A stretch of 64,000 bases of DNA from Cacajao melanocephalus (GCA_963573385.1 CAUYLG010071707.1:23070-87069), one strand, 5' to 3'; positions 1 through 12,543 are shown, numbered from the stretch's first letter. Numbers and translations are program-made. The notes: generated from the sequence alone by a model not told the origin.

Positions 1-650
1 AGACATTATTTTCAAAAAAGCCTAACATATGTACAAATGGAGTACACAAAGAAAAGAATAAAGGCAATGAGACAGAAGAGGTGATTTTTAAAAATATTTT
101 TTCCCAAACCTCCCAAAGTAGCTTATAGACATAAATTTATAGATTCAAGAAACTCAGAAAATCTCAATACAATAATAAATAAAGAATTAACTACAACATA
201 GCCTATTATAGCCTATCACTTACAGTTAAATAGAAAGATCAGAAAAATCACAAATGCAAGAAGAAATTAAATGACATATGCAGGAGAACAACAATGACAA
301 TAATTTATTAGAAATAAAGAAAGCCAGGCAGCATTTTTAAAGTGATAAAAGAAATGCAAATCTGTCAAGCCATAATTCCATATTCACTGAAACTATCCAA
401 AATGAAGGCAAAGTAAAAACCTTCTCAGGTATGTAAAAACAGATTTCAGAGCCAGCATTACTGCAATAAAAAAAAACTGTTTAACAGAAGTTATTTGGGC
501 TGAAGTAAGAATAATAAAAATGTACATGTTTCTGTAAGAATAAAGATTTGCATAAATGGTAGATTTTAGAAAATCAAACACTATTTTCTTCTGAATATTT
601 TCAAGAACCTATAAATGCTTAAAAACTATGGTATAAAAATTAACACATGT
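1..650 (+). mobile_element. Ancient L1 (L1M4/L1M5-like), ORF1-side fragment
   Basis: The A-rich sequence follows the old L1M 5'/ORF1 region in order. The stretch near 125-165 resembles the 'flat-sense' phrase ending in 'attcaagaaactcag', and 385-425 resembles the conserved 'aaactatccaaaatgaaggc' phrase. A block near 430-520 corresponds to the following 'agcagacc...aaaggaagttcttc' part. The left end is cut by the window. No frame stays open for a useful distance, so this is a dead fragment. It is probably the upstream part of the copy that resumes near 1085. The family is supported by the order of phrases; the subfamily is a guess. Confidence 0.6.
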
Positions 651-1084
651 ATAAATAAAATAGGGTCAAGCATATTTTTTTCTGTACAGAGCCATATGGT
701 CAATTTGAAGATTTGCAGGCCGCGCCCACTCAGAGTGTCTGTTGCATATTCATTCACCTCTTCCTTCTCTTGCCTCTTCTCCTTCCATCTTTAAAATTAT
801 ACTTTTTAAAAAATTTAAAAGTAATTCTTAAGCACGATGTCATACAAAAAAATCACACACCAGATTTGGCCTGTGATCTGTAGTTTGTCTGTGTGTGAAC
901 TACTGCATGAAGAACAGAGGTAAATGGGCATCAGAATTACAAGATTCTTGTGTTTTATGTGAAGTAATACAAAATTACTATAATTGACATGTGAAAAGTT
1001 AAAGGTGAATATTTTAATCTGAACATACTCTAAAAATACAATGTAAAGAGTGGATAGATTACTAAATGCCAATACATCAAATAT
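651..1084. other. Unassigned AT-rich sequence
   Basis: I recognise no repeat, RNA or coding feature. It lies between two pieces of the same type of L1M and may be a decayed middle portion of it. The only frame of about 85 codons (minus strand) has no supporting context. Confidence 0.4.
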
Positions 1085-1575
1085 GTCAACACATTTTAAA
1101 TAATTGAAGTCATTTCATCTATATTCTCTGACCACAATAAAATTAAATGAGAAATTTAAAACAAAAAATATTTAGACGAAATACTTACAAATTAGACCAT
1201 ACACAGCTAAATAATTTCTATTGGTAAAAATAGCAGTAATCCGTTTATTTAGAAAAAGAAATAAATTGATAAAAATATGATATATCAACATTTTGAAAAT
1301 TCAGCTAACACAGTGCTTAAGGAAGTTTGAGAGCTTTGAATATTTATATAATAAAAGAAAGCTCTAAAATCAATGACACTGTTTTTCTTAAGAATGCTAG
1401 GAAAACAGCAAATTAAATTCAAAATAAGAATACAAAATGGAATACATGTAAGAGAAGAAATTAATTAATTTGAACACAGACAATAAATAAAATGTTTAAT
1501 CTTTCTTTGAAAAGATTAACAAATTTGACAGCTCTGAGCTAGAGTGTAAGAAAAAATTTGGCATCACCAAGCTGA
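1085..1575 (+). mobile_element. Ancient L1M, ORF2 endonuclease/RT-proximal fragment
   Basis: The phrase 'atattctctgaccacaat' at about 1120-1138 corresponds to the end of the L1 endonuclease domain, where the DHN residues lie. It is followed by the expected run: a 'gcagctaaagcagtgctta'-like block near 1300-1320, an 'aagcaaattaaa'-like block near 1405-1420, and 'ctttgaaaagatta' near 1505-1520. Many indels and stops are present. It is collinear with the fragment at the start of the window, so both are probably one old insertion. Confidence 0.6.
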
Positions 1576-1829
1576 GATAAAATTACATATTTCATATTCA
1601 AGAGATATTCCAGAGAGTCATAATTTTAGTACTTCTTTGTGAACATCATTATGAGGCACTAACGAAACATCTTTGTGTTTAATCATGTTAATATTTTACC
1701 AGAATATGAAATGATAATTTAAAATATTGGATCTGAGTTGTAGAAGTAGTAGGCCCGCTACTTTATTGGACATCATGAGTTCTATAACCACATAACATAC
1801 ACATAGACTCATTAAATTGTGTGGTTAGG
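1576..1829. other. Unassigned AT-rich spacer
   Basis: No recognisable element. Its last five bases (ttagg, 1825-1829) are the left target-site duplication of the adjacent LTR. Confidence 0.4.
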
Positions 1830-2209
1830 TGTATTAGTCCATTCTCACATTGGTATAAAAATCGACTAAGAATGGGAATTTATGAAGAAAAGAGGTTTAA
1901 TTTATTCGCAGTTCCACAGGCTGTACAGGAAGCATGGCTGGGAAAAACTTAGAAAACTTACAGTCATGGGAGAAGGTAAAGGGGAAACAGGCACAGCTTC
2001 ACATAGTGAGCAGGATAGAGAGAGCACAAGGGGAAGTGCTACACACTTTTTAACAACCAGATCTCGTGAGAACTAACTCACTATCATGGGAACTACCACG
2101 GGAATTCCACCCCCATGATTCAGTCACCTCCCACCAGGCCTCTCTTCCAACATTGAGGATTACAATTTGACATGAAATTTGGGTGGGAACACGGGGTTAA
2201 ATCATATCG
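1830..2209 (-). mobile_element. Solo LTR, MST-type (ERVL-MaLR)
   Basis: The 380-bp segment begins TGTATTAGTCCATTCTCACA and runs through the characteristic MST blocks: 'aaaagaggtttaatt', 'aggctgtacaggaagcatgg', 'gctacacac', 'aaccagatctcgtgagaact' and 'cacctcccaccaggcc'. It ends in atcatatcg, where an intact copy would have ...ATCA; the terminal base appears mutated. Sequences TTAGG at 1825-1829 and TTAGG at 2210-2214 form a perfect 5-bp target-site duplication, the length typical of ERVL-class insertions. No internal retroviral sequence remains, so this is a solo LTR left by recombination. The antisense poly(A) signal region lies near 1897-1902. Confidence 0.88.
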
Positions 2210-2214
2210 TTAGG

Positions 2215-3269
2215 TAATCCTCAAAATATAAGAATTTCTTTCCATTTGTCTGGTAGCTCTTGTAGTAACAGAGCAAGGTATCATATGCTACAAGTAAAGC
2301 AGAAGCTGAAATCTCTTCTAGAGAAATAGAAAGAAAATTTCAGATTCAAAAAAGTAGAAAGGGTAGACTCAAGGAATGAAATCAACAGCAACCATCACAA
2401 GCCCCAAGGAAGTACTAAGTTACAGGAATGAACAAACTGAAAGCTAGCAATGATTACAGCTGGAAAACAGCAATATGTTCTAAAAAGACGGATAAACAAG
2501 CACATAAAGCCTGAGCTATTTCCACTGTATTTTACTTAACAAACTATCACTGTTTGAGGAATCTTGCTGGGTCCCACTCTTTCTATTTGCATCTTGCTAC
2601 AACTTAACAACACTACTTCACAGTTATCCTTACTCTATTCATACTGCTAGTGGAAATATTAAAAAAAATTCTTTTCTGGTAAAATATTATCTGTTGTTTT
2701 TCTCATAAGAATTGTGGTAAGTACATTTGGAAGTTGTAAGGAGGCATTGAGAATCCTTCAAAAAAGTGTATGTTAGTGAATACTATCAGTTCTTCCTTAA
2801 GCTTAACTTCTAGGATATCTCATCTTTTTTCACTTTTCACTGCCATGAATATGATTTATTAGTTTGGAATTAAATCTCCTCTTATAAGACACAGAAAGCC
2901 ATTGAAGTTCTATTATTATAATCTTGGTAGTTCAAAATTGGAAGGATTTTTGTGACATAGTCTTTTTAGTAGAAGTACAATTGGAATTCTTTTATTTTTA
3001 AAATAAAATCTTATACAATTTGTACATCATCAATTACTAACACTACATTGGTCAAGCCTACAGAGATATAACTATTTTTCAAGAGAGAATATACTCACTG
3101 CACTCAGCTTCTTTTAAAATTAAGAATACAACTTTAATTAGTTTTCTGTCCAAGTATTCCTTTTTTAAGAAAGTTGGAGATCTAAACACAGTCTTTATGC
3201 GTTAGTCAAAATGAGAAGTGAGCTTATTACCTTTAAGTATTTGTTATTCTAAATATCTTAAAAAGATAT
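2215..3269. other. Unassigned AT-rich sequence
   Basis: I see no confident repeat, RNA or coding feature. A run near 2330-2480 is A-rich and could be decayed L1, but I could not align it to a phrase I trust. Confidence 0.35.
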
Positions 3270-3390
3270 TTATGTGTGTATATATTCATAGTTATACAAA
3301 TATGTGTATATGTGTACATATCTACACACATGTGTGTATACCCATACATATGTACATATGTGTGTCTATATACATAGTGTATACATATGA
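3270..3390. repeat. Imperfect TATG/TGTA/CACA simple repeat
   Basis: Alternating purine-pyrimidine sequence built of tgtgta, tatata, cacaca and catatg words. The mix of TG and CA blocks makes several short self-complementary stretches. A 64-codon frame here merely translates the repeat (Tyr, Ile, Cys, His, Val rich). Confidence 0.75.
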
Positions 3391-4264
3391 TATATTATTA
3401 CTCAGGAAATAGGATAGGAAATGCAACAGAGTAGAGGTATTATTTCACAGCGCAACCTTTGAAAACCAGTAACTTTCCCTAAGTAAAACTTGTCATTCTC
3501 CTGTAATTAATTTTGTCTAGCTATGCTGACCAGTTTTATGGTTTTTTCCACTCATACTGTCTAGGTCAATTAGACCAAACCTAGAGGCAGATTGAAGGCC
3601 TAGAAATATTTAGAATGACAAAAAAAGTAAAATTAAAAAAAAGAGACCAAACCCTCAGTTTCTAAAAATTTTTGAGGCAACCTTTCTTCTCAAAATTTTT
3701 CTTAAAGATACAAGAGTTATTACTCTAGTAAATTATTTGGACATGTATTGTTTCACTGAACATTGAGGTGTGAATACTAGGGCCCTGATTCTGAACTGTA
3801 GATGGTAACACAATGCACTATACTCTGAAATAAAGCTTTTAAAGTTAAATTCTGTTGCTATTTTTTCTCTTAACTATGGGCAAGCTTTGTACTCCTGATG
3901 AATGGCTGGAGATTTTTGCCAGGTTTCTACCATTTGGCTGTTTTCAATATGAGTTCTGTTTGCAATCTCTTTGTCTTTAATTTAGCTAAATCCACTTTTG
4001 ATACATAATGTATCTACATAATATCACCCAGAACCTGATTAATCATATTCCAAAGAAGTGCATCCAGTTACGTCGATTCAAAATTATCATTACAGATTAA
4101 ATGTCCTTCTACAGTCTCTGAACTTGACAATAATTATGCCAATTTTCTGTGGAAATCAATTCTTTTGCCCTTAAAATGTTGTTTTTTTTAAATTTCCATT
4201 TGCATCACTTTCTTCAAGTTATTCAATGAATCTTGTCATTTTCAGTTGATGTTACCCCACTGCA
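3391..4264. other. Unassigned AT-rich sequence
   Basis: Nothing recognisable on either strand. Confidence 0.35.
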
Positions 4265-4700
4265 CTTATTATAAACGATGTATACTAGAGGTTCTTAAAT
4301 ATTTTAGCCTCAGGACTTTTTGCTCCCTTAAAAATTTTTGGAGACCCCCAAAGAGGTTTGTTTATATTGGTTACACCTATCAATATATAAATAACTTTGA
4401 AATTAAAATTAACTTTAAATATTTATTTGATACAACAATTAACTAATTACACGTCATACAGACTAATACATTTTATACATAAGAACTATTTTCCATAACA
4501 AAAACAGTGAGAAGCATAACATTATTTTCCATTTAAAATTTTTTTTAAATGTCTGGCTTATCTGCTTTAACATGCAATCTCTTGCAGTATACTATTTTGG
4601 TTGAGGTGTTTGAAGCAATCTGGCCTCACACAGATATGTAATCAGGAAAGGGAAAATAATTTTATTGAATTTTTCACAAAATTGTGGATTGAGTATTCTG
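4265..4700 (+). mobile_element. Non-autonomous hAT-like DNA transposon fossil (Arthur/Tip100-like, tentative)
   Basis: Several phrases in order match a widely dispersed old DNA element: 'gaggttcttaaatatttt' near 4286, 'cctcaggactttttgctccc' near 4309, 'ttggagacccccaaagagg' near 4339, 'tgtctggctta' near 4550 and 'ggcctcacacagatatgtaat' near 4623. The reading is by recall of the consensus. Terminal inverted repeats and an 8-bp duplication were not resolved. Confidence 0.5.
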
Positions 4701-5239
4701 ATTTCATGTCTAGTTTTAGCAACTGGTAATATTTTCTTATAAACTTTTTATTTTTGAAATAATTGTAGATTTACAGAAGAGTAACAGAGCTCGTACAGAG
4801 AATTTCCATACATCATGATCCTAGATTCCTCTATTGTTAAAATTTCACATATAGTACATTTATCAAAACTAATAAATTAACATTGCCACAATACTATTAA
4901 CTAAAATACTGTTAACAGGATCTAAATTGGTACCCATGTCTCCTTAGTCTCCTGCAATCTGTAACAATTTCTCTATCTTCCTAAAAGTTGCACTGGGAAC
5001 TTGATAATGACACAAATACACAGGTAACCGAAATGATTCTGAGTCCAATGGAGATAGTCATTGCAATAAAATCAGCTTTCTGGTACAGCAATGACAATTT
5101 TTTCTGGTAGTGGCAGCAACAGAAGATGCAGCACTATCAAGTTCCCAGGGCAAATGTGTCAGTGAAACAAGTTATCATGTCTACTAGTTTCCTACAAGGA
5201 CAAGTGGTGCAATCAGATTTTGGACTATGTTCCTAATAA
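4701..5239. other. Possible decayed L1M 3'UTR-like stretch, otherwise unassigned
   Basis: Positions 4745-4900 ('gaaataattgtagatttaca', then a block ending 'taataaattaacattg') resemble a common old L1-associated 3' sequence. The family is not secure. The remainder to 5239 holds nothing I can name. Confidence 0.3.
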
Positions 5240-5330
5240 TGTTCTTAAGCCACCCAGTCTGTAGTATTTTCTTATGGTAGCCAGAGCAAATCAACACTCT
5301 TGGATTCAGACTATGACCTGAAATTAGCCG
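5240..5330 (+). mobile_element. Fragment resembling the 3' end of a MaLR (MLT1-like) LTR
   Basis: The phrase 'aagccacccagtctgtagta' at 5249-5268, followed by 'ttatggtagccagagcaaa', matches the usual 3' end of MLT1-type LTRs. The upstream part of such an LTR is not evident, so this is either a remnant or a different family sharing that end. Confidence 0.4.
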
Positions 5331-6889
5331 GTTTCAGATAATTAGTTTTGTTTATATAACCAAAATACATGTTTTCCAGGTGTCAGCTAGAATTTATATC
5401 ATTATTTTCCATAGCATGTTCATACTAGAGCTAAACTCTCCCCAGTTCTGTTCTCAAAACAAAAAAAGTGAAGCTTGCTTAATTAAATTATTTTTTATTA
5501 AAATAATAAAAAATTAATATCTACTGGCATAAAAATATAGTAAAGAAAAAAATAGGTTTTTAAAATCTGAGTTTTAAAATAATCTTATTTTGGTTACACA
5601 TGACAATTTAAGAAATATATTTGAAAATGTCTGGTAAATGTTAGTGTTCATCTCTGTATGGCAAAGGAATATGTATTTTAATATTTATTTTGATTTTATG
5701 TTTATATAAGAAATATGCATTATTTATAAAATTTAAAAATGTAATTTGTATTTTAAATGTTATATTTCTCCGTGACCTCTTCCGAATTAATTTTTTTCAG
5801 ATTGCTTCCCTAATCTACTTTGGATCTTTTTGATCTAAGATGTTGGTTTTTTTTTTCTGATAATCCTTCTGAAAAGCAGTACTTGAAGGCTAGTTACATT
5901 TGTCAATTTATACTACAGATAAAGCCAGTTTAATTTAACAGAACTTTACCAGTATAAGGCAAAAGGAGAAAAGCCTCTTTTCATGTACCTAAAACTGAAC
6001 AATAAGTAATTCACAAAGCAAGAGTTGCCAATACAGTTAAATTTGAAAATGCCAGAGCCAAACTTACTTATCTTAATCCCTAACCTAACTAGTACAATCA
6101 GAAAAACAATTTTAGAATTGCTTTTTCATAAATAAAATGAAAGGGTAGTAAATGTGATAATTTTATATTTTATAGTTAGATGTATTCCCAGGTTGACTCT
6201 ATCAACAATGTATCTTGTCCTTCACTAGTGGATATCCATGATGTAAGATGTCTGACTTTTTCCAAGGAATTTGGATCTACATGAATGAGCTGTGTTGTGT
6301 ATGGTGCACTTCTAGCAAGAGAAAGAAAAAAGAAAAATTCAACAAAATAAATCCATTATAAAATTTATGTATTTTCCTTCACATTCAAGAATTAATGCAT
6401 TGCTCTATTGTATTGGTAACTACAGCTTTTTCACTTTAAAAATAACTTCTGCATGTAAAAGAAGGTCAAATGATATTCTTCATTAAATATAACTATACTG
6501 GTGGTTTACAATATAGGTATAATAGAAGATAGTACTGTTGCAAGTCTCTAATATGTCAATAATTACACAAAGGAAAAAATATTACAATGAAGTAAAAATA
6601 TTTTTTTCTTTTAAAATATGTTATTGACAATATATTAATAAAATAAAAGGACAATTTTGCTGATTATTATATCTTTCTATTGCGGTAATACTTTTCATAT
6701 CTTGTCTCTGTACGCTATATTTTAAGGATTATATTCACTGACAAATATGACTAAAAATACATTCCCATTTGGGAATAACATGATCCATGCTAATCAGATT
6801 ATTAAGTTCCATTCTCATTTTATCATTTTTACTAATTTTTGCCACAGAAATATTGAGATGACTGTACAAGATAATAAATTTTTGAATCA
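5331..6889. other. Unassigned AT-rich sequence
   Basis: About 1.5 kb with long A/T runs (for example 5460-5760) and no recognisable repeat, RNA or gene. Nothing suggests an exon. Confidence 0.35.
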
Positions 6890-7045
6890 GACATGTATTT
6901 CTTAGTCACAGCTCTGACACTAGCATTTAATATATGTTTCATCTTGGGGAGCTACTTAAACTCTGCAAGATTCACTTTCTTCTGATTAAAATGAAGTAAG
7001 AATGATATTAGGATTATTGAAATACAGTATTATAAGCATTTAAAA
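6890..7045 (+). mobile_element. MIR SINE fragment
   Basis: Diverged match to the MIR core and 3' half in sense order: a 'cagctctgacactagc' block near 6909, a 'cttggggagctacttaa' block near 6943, a 'tcttctgattaaaatgaagt' block near 6979 (the 'ctcatctgtaaaatgg' position) and the trailing 'ggattattgaaatacag' block. Confidence 0.55.
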
Positions 7046-7061
7046 TAGTTTCTGACAGATA

Positions 7062-7350
7062 GTTGTTTAATTCATTCATCAAAAATATTTTGGAGTCTAT
7101 GATGTGTTAATTACTGTGTAAAGCTACACCGATGAAAGCTGAATAAAAAGATTTGCTTTATGGACCTTACACTTTAACTGCAGGAAGATGGACTTAGAAA
7201 GTATAAGAATAATGTATAAAGTATGACATAATAAATGCTGTGGTTTTAAAAAAGGCAGAAAAATGATATCGGGCTGTGATTTAAATAGAACAGTCAGAAA
7301 ATGTTTAACAGAGAAAGTGATAGTTGAGCAATAACCTGAAGATAAAGTAG
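7062..7350 (-). mobile_element. L2 LINE 3' fragment
   Basis: Reads on the plus strand as the reverse of an L2 3' end. It starts with 'attcattcatcaaaaatatt', then the 'atgtgttaattactgtgta' block, a 'tttatggaccttacacttta' block, and ends near 'gttgagcaataacctgaag', the antisense of the usual L2 motif. Divergence is high, as expected for L2. Confidence 0.6.
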
Positions 7351-7906
7351 CATTCAGCAAATTTAATTTTTATTATTATTATAGAAAATACAAGATATAT
7401 GTTGTATTTCATGTATTTTCAGCTTGGAAAGTCTAAGGAAACATAGAGAATTAACTCTTTTCTCCTAAATGCAATATTTAATTTTTGTTTGAAAAAAATT
7501 TAACATGTGTATGTGAATAAAATTCTCCACAAATGCCTCACTACACTGGCTCTTGCACTTTATTTTATAATATATGTGTTTCTATTTTGATTCAGAGCCC
7601 TTCTTACTAAAAATCTCCAACACTTTATTTATGAGTACCTTTACTGGAAATGTCATAAATTCCTTTATTATTCTTTGATCCTTATCAAAATTATTCTACC
7701 TATACTTTCATTTTTTCTCTGCATTTAGTTAATTTTCTTATTTAATTTTCAGAAACATTGTAAAAGTAGGTCTAGAAATAGATGATATATTACAAAAGTA
7801 ATCCACAAGAGGTTAAAATATCAGAAAAGTTTTGTGATCATTTTTAATGTGTTATCCACAGTAGATTCACAAATTTAATAAATTCAAATCACTCAACATT
7901 AGCACT
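7351..7906. other. Unassigned AT-rich sequence
   Basis: No recognisable feature. Confidence 0.35.
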
Positions 7907-8046
7907 GAAAGAAAAATAGCTTGGTGCAGTGGTACATTCCTGTAATCCCAGCTACTCAAGAGGCCTAGATGGGAGGATGGACCTCTTGAACTGAACTGGG
8001 GCAACACAGGGCAATCTCATCAAAAAAATAAAAAAAGAAAGAAAAG
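7907..8046 (+). mobile_element. Alu-related monomer (free monomer or deleted old Alu)
   Basis: Body at about 7918-8036. It begins like the Alu/7SL head ('gcttggtgcagtggtacatt'), continues 'cctgtaatcccagctactca', then jumps to a 'gggcaacacagggcaatctc' ending and an A-rich tail. At about 120 bp it is one monomer. Flanks gaaagaaaaa (7907-7916) and gaaagaaaag (8037-8046) match at 9 of 10 bases and look like a target-site duplication, though the A-rich tail makes this less certain. Confidence 0.65.
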
Positions 8047-8217
8047 ATCAAACTGTAGACTTTTTGTTTACTCAAAAAAACTTATTCCCAATATATCCTA
8101 AGGATAACTGGAGGGTCAAGTTTAAAAGAATAGGAGACTAGTGTAAGAACACATTTTTACATTGTTAAACCTGCTTGAGGGGGATACTATGATATAGCTG
8201 AGACTTAACCTGAACTC

Positions 8218-8516
<299 letters not shown>

Positions 8517-9329
8517 TAAGTCAGTGCCTTACCACCATACAAGGCTTACTTTATCATTAACAATCTTGGGATCTCAAGCACTGACTGAAAGTTAAAACAA
8601 TGAAATAATTTGCACAAAATCTATTTTTACCAACTTAATATGTAGTATGCTCTGAAGATTTTGCACACTTCATACAGAAACAAACGTTTTCTGAATCTTT
8701 CCTAAAATTAATCTGTTTTGCCTTTGTCACTCCAGAGATGAAAGAATCACAATAAACATTTCTAAGTTATAAACAGAGAAGGAGATTACATTCAAGTATT
8801 TCTGTACCCTTTTTTACCTGCAAAACAAATAGAAATTTTAAATATCTACATATAGGAGAAACTCATAAAGTGATTGTCGAATTTAATGTTTTATTCCAAA
8901 CATTCTGTAGTTTCACTCACAGGAGACAATAAAACTTCAAGAGAAAAAAAAATAGACATAGTCTCAATGTTCTTAAATTCTCTGAGTAAGCTGGATCCTG
9001 AGTTCACATGCTTTCTGCTTAATAGGATCCTCCTCACCTGCTACAAACCTTCACATTTCTCACTTCTAGAATCATGAATTTTGATTTTTGATCCTTGATT
9101 ATATTTTTGGTGTTTTCCACTTCCTGTAGCCACAGTTTGAATCTGTTAGTGTCAGCAATATTCTAATAATTGTTTTTGGAGGAGAAAGACACAATACTTG
9201 ACTGTGGCCTATGCAGGAGTTTAACTGTGTCACCTTTAAAAATAATACATATACACATATACACTACTGCCTCTGAATGCTTTCAATGGAGCAGAAAGCC
9301 TGTTATTTACATATAAAATTTAATTGACT
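8517..9329. other. Unassigned AT-rich sequence
   Basis: No recognisable feature. An open frame of 67 codons at 8874-9077 (plus) has no supporting context. Confidence 0.35.
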
Positions 9330-9440
9330 TATAGCATTTAACTGATGCAGCAGTCAAAGATGGGTACTTTTCTTCATTTAATAGATAGGAAAATTTACTT
9401 TCCATGTATTTCAGTATCTGTAGTTAGGATATGAACTCAT
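9330..9440 (-). mobile_element. Possible MIR fragment
   Basis: The stretch 'gggtacttttcttcatttaa...gataggaaaa' at about 9362-9395 resembles the antisense MIR core ('ttattatccccattttacagatgaggaaac'). The match is short and diverged. Confidence 0.35.
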
Positions 9441-9667
9441 TTGTGAGTTTATAAAAGTTCAATGCTACAAATAACTGTCCTGTATTGACTCTATTCTTTG
9501 AAATTTAATTATTTTAGATTTTGGAAAATATATTCCTGCCTTAAAAATTTTTTTAAATACATAATACCTTTAAAACCTTTTTAAGGCTGAAATAATGAAT
9601 GTAACTAATAGTATTATTGTCACTAGAAGCTAAATTTAATTGTGAATGAGGATGCTTGGTTGCCCTC

Positions 9668-10386
9668 TGTTGGGGTCACTACCTGCGGGTGTCTGTCCTG
9701 CAGACCCTGACTCAGTGATGGATGAAAAAAGTACACTGACACACAGATATTATGCTTTGCCAGTTCAACTGAGTGTCTGGGCAGCTTACAGATTCCCTGG
9801 AGAGTGCTGTGAAAATATAGCAGCTGCCAGCCCTTACCAGCCAGTGAGACTAGCATTTATTCAGTAAAGTTTAATTTACAAAGGCTTGAGCTAACACCAC
9901 TAGAGGTTGAAGATTAAAGGACAGGTTCTGATGCCCAAAACAAACACATTAGTAATATTCCTGGTTAACCTCCCCTCAAGAGAGCCATCCAGAATGATCA
10001 AAGGTTAATTTTAGAACCACATGGATAAACAAGTTAGGCAAACTCCTCACATTCTTTTGTATTTGCACCCTAATCTCTCTGGCTCTTGCAAAGACACTCT
10101 GGCTGGCTTCAGCCAAGAACTATAGAAAAAACTCTTAGGCCTTCCAAAAGGGTTTGAGACTATATTCTATAACTTTCTCTAATATTTTTCCTCTAATATT
10201 TTTGCCATCACGCTGACTGAATCCCTGCAACCCTCAATGTACCTGGACTCTAGCTAACTAATGCTCACAAGCATGACAGAAAGACTAGAGAGAGAACTCA
10301 TAAAATGTGCAAAAAGCAAATTTACTGGAAGTGGAAAACACAGCTAAGATTAAGGCACATGAATAGTCTGAATTGATAGACTAGCA
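9668..10386 (-). mobile_element. Solo LTR-like element, ERV1 type (edges tentative)
   Basis: On the minus strand the segment reads as a retroviral LTR. A poly(A) signal AATAAA lies at 9861-9856, about 190 nt before the end, and the terminal sequence is ...GACCCCAACA, a common ERV1 LTR 3' end (plus-strand start TGTTGGGGTC at 9668). The other edge is placed at CTAGCA (10386), which gives TG...CA ends and about 719 bp. The 4-base flanks (cctc and ttgg) do not match, so the upstream edge could be wrong or the flank has changed. No pol or gag sequence is seen. The immediate neighbour is the 3'-truncated antisense L1. Confidence 0.6.
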
Positions 10387-11358
10387 TTGGTTCTGCCACC
10401 ACTAAAGAAATGTCACCACAGGCAATACCCTCAAATGGATACTTACTACTGCAGGCACATTTTCTCATTCCTCATCTTAGGTGGAAAGAATTCAGTCTTT
10501 CACTATGAATTCTCATTTAGTTATTGGTGTTTCATAGATGTCCTTTCTTGGGTTGAGGAAATTGCCATCTATTCATTCCTATTTTATACTGAATTGCTTT
10601 GAGAAATTGATGTTAGAGTTTCTTGAATGTTTTTCTAACTTTATTGAGGTAATTATATGGATTTTAATGTTCAGTTTGTTAATATAATGAGTTATATTGC
10701 TTGATTTTTGAATGTTAAATACAACTCTGTATTCCTGGTATTAAATTACACTTGATTAGTATGTATTATCCTTTCTATATATCATTGAATTCAATTTTCT
10801 AAAATTTTACTCAGAATCTTTGCACTTATATTAATAAAAAACATTACTCTGTAGTTTTCTTTAATTACAATATATTTGTCTAAAATTGGTATCAGAGTGA
10901 ATTTCCCATTACAAAGTCTGCTGGGAAATATTCCTTCTGCTTCAATTTTTTAACTTTTCTGGAAGAATTAGTAGAATTGGTAGAATTTCTTCTATAAGCC
11001 TTTTTTTTTAAATTAATCAATAATACATTCTGGGCCTGTAGTTTACTTCTTGGAAATGCTTTTATTACATATTCAAATTACTTAATATTTATGAATATTG
11101 AGGTAACCTATTTATTTTTGAGTAAACTGTGGTGATTGTTAACCTTCAATACTTTTTTCCCCATTGCATCTGTTTTTGGATCTATAGGTATAATGTTACT
11201 CATAATATTTTCTCATTATTATTTTAATATATGTAGCATCTAAAGTGATGTACTATCTTATTAATATTATTGATAATTTGAGTTTCTTTTTCTTCTTGTA
11301 AGTATGAGTAGAATTTTATTGATTTTATGTATCTGTTAGTGAACACCTTTGATTTTAT

Positions 11359-11658
<300 letters not shown>

Positions 11659-11868
11659 TTATTTCTATTTTATTCATTTTTTCTTTTTATCCTTCATACT
11701 GTTTTTGTGCTTACTTAGTGTATAATTTTATCTTTTCTTAGTTTCTTATGGTAGATGCTGAAGACACAAAGTTAACATCTTTTTTTCTTTCAAGAGAGAT
11801 GTTTAATGCTGTAAAAGTCTCTCTAAGTACTGCATTAGTGGTATCCCTGTAATTCAGTATGCTGTTGA

Positions 11869-12543
11869 GAAGTCCAGCTCCTCATTAAAAGCCTCTGTGC
11901 AATTTTTCAGGCCTAACCATAAGCAATTATAAAGGTTTTTTATCTGGCATGCTTCATGGGAGAAAGCTCCCCTCACAGCCAGACTTGATGCATAGCCATT
12001 TCATTACAGCTTCAGTCAAGATCTCAGACCTTCTTCACCTGCCATGCTCATTTACATATTCACATGCCTAGCCAGATACCTTCATTCCTATGTCTTTATC
12101 TGAAGCCTTGGCTGAAGTCTTCTTGCAGAGTCTTCAGAGATCCTCATATGAGCGGAGGAGGGGGAAACCTTAAAGACACTTTTTCCCACTCTGACCCAGT
12201 ACCCAGTTCTTTTCTACTTCTAACTCTCCTGTCTGTTCCTCACCTGCAGTTCATAAAAATGCTGGAGCCTTTTGTTAGGTGCTTCCTCAATGGTAACACA
12301 AATCCCATGTGTGTGCTCACCCACGTTACCCTCCACCAGTACACCACCCTTGGGGATAAATTAAATAGGGGAGTCAGCTCTTCTTCCAGTGTTGCTTATG
12401 CTATCCCAGGATGGGATTAAAGCCTTAATCTTTCATCTATGGCTTGCTGTTTTAATTAGCTGTGACAACACCTGGCAGCTTAGTGCTCTCTCAGCTCAGC
12501 TGAGCTCCTGCCAATTGTGCTTTCATTTACAGTCACAGTTGCA
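11869..12543. mobile_element. Unclassified 0.7-kb insertion in the L1, LTR-like in composition
   Basis: The antisense L1 is recognisable up to 'cagtatgctgttga' (11868) and resumes at about 12543 with 'aaattctttctaacatccc', so about 675 bp is foreign. The insert is GC-richer than its surroundings and contains 'gggagaaagctcccctcaca', which includes a short palindrome (gggag/ctccc). A plausible AATAAA-like site is absent on both strands, so an LTR is only one option; an old DNA element or other segment is equally possible. A 118-codon frame at 12064-12420 (plus) has no similarity I recognise. Target duplication was not resolved, and about 25 bp of L1 seems missing at the junction. Confidence 0.5.

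Noticed and set aside
3270..3390. Alternating TA/TG/CA tract as a functional Z-DNA or origin element
   Set aside because: Composition allows it, but identical tracts are scattered through the genome and nothing local supports a role.
12064..12420. 118-codon plus-strand frame
   Set aside because: It lies in the GC-richer insert of the antisense L1, has no recognised domain, no splice or start context, and a length expected by chance in stop-poor sequence.
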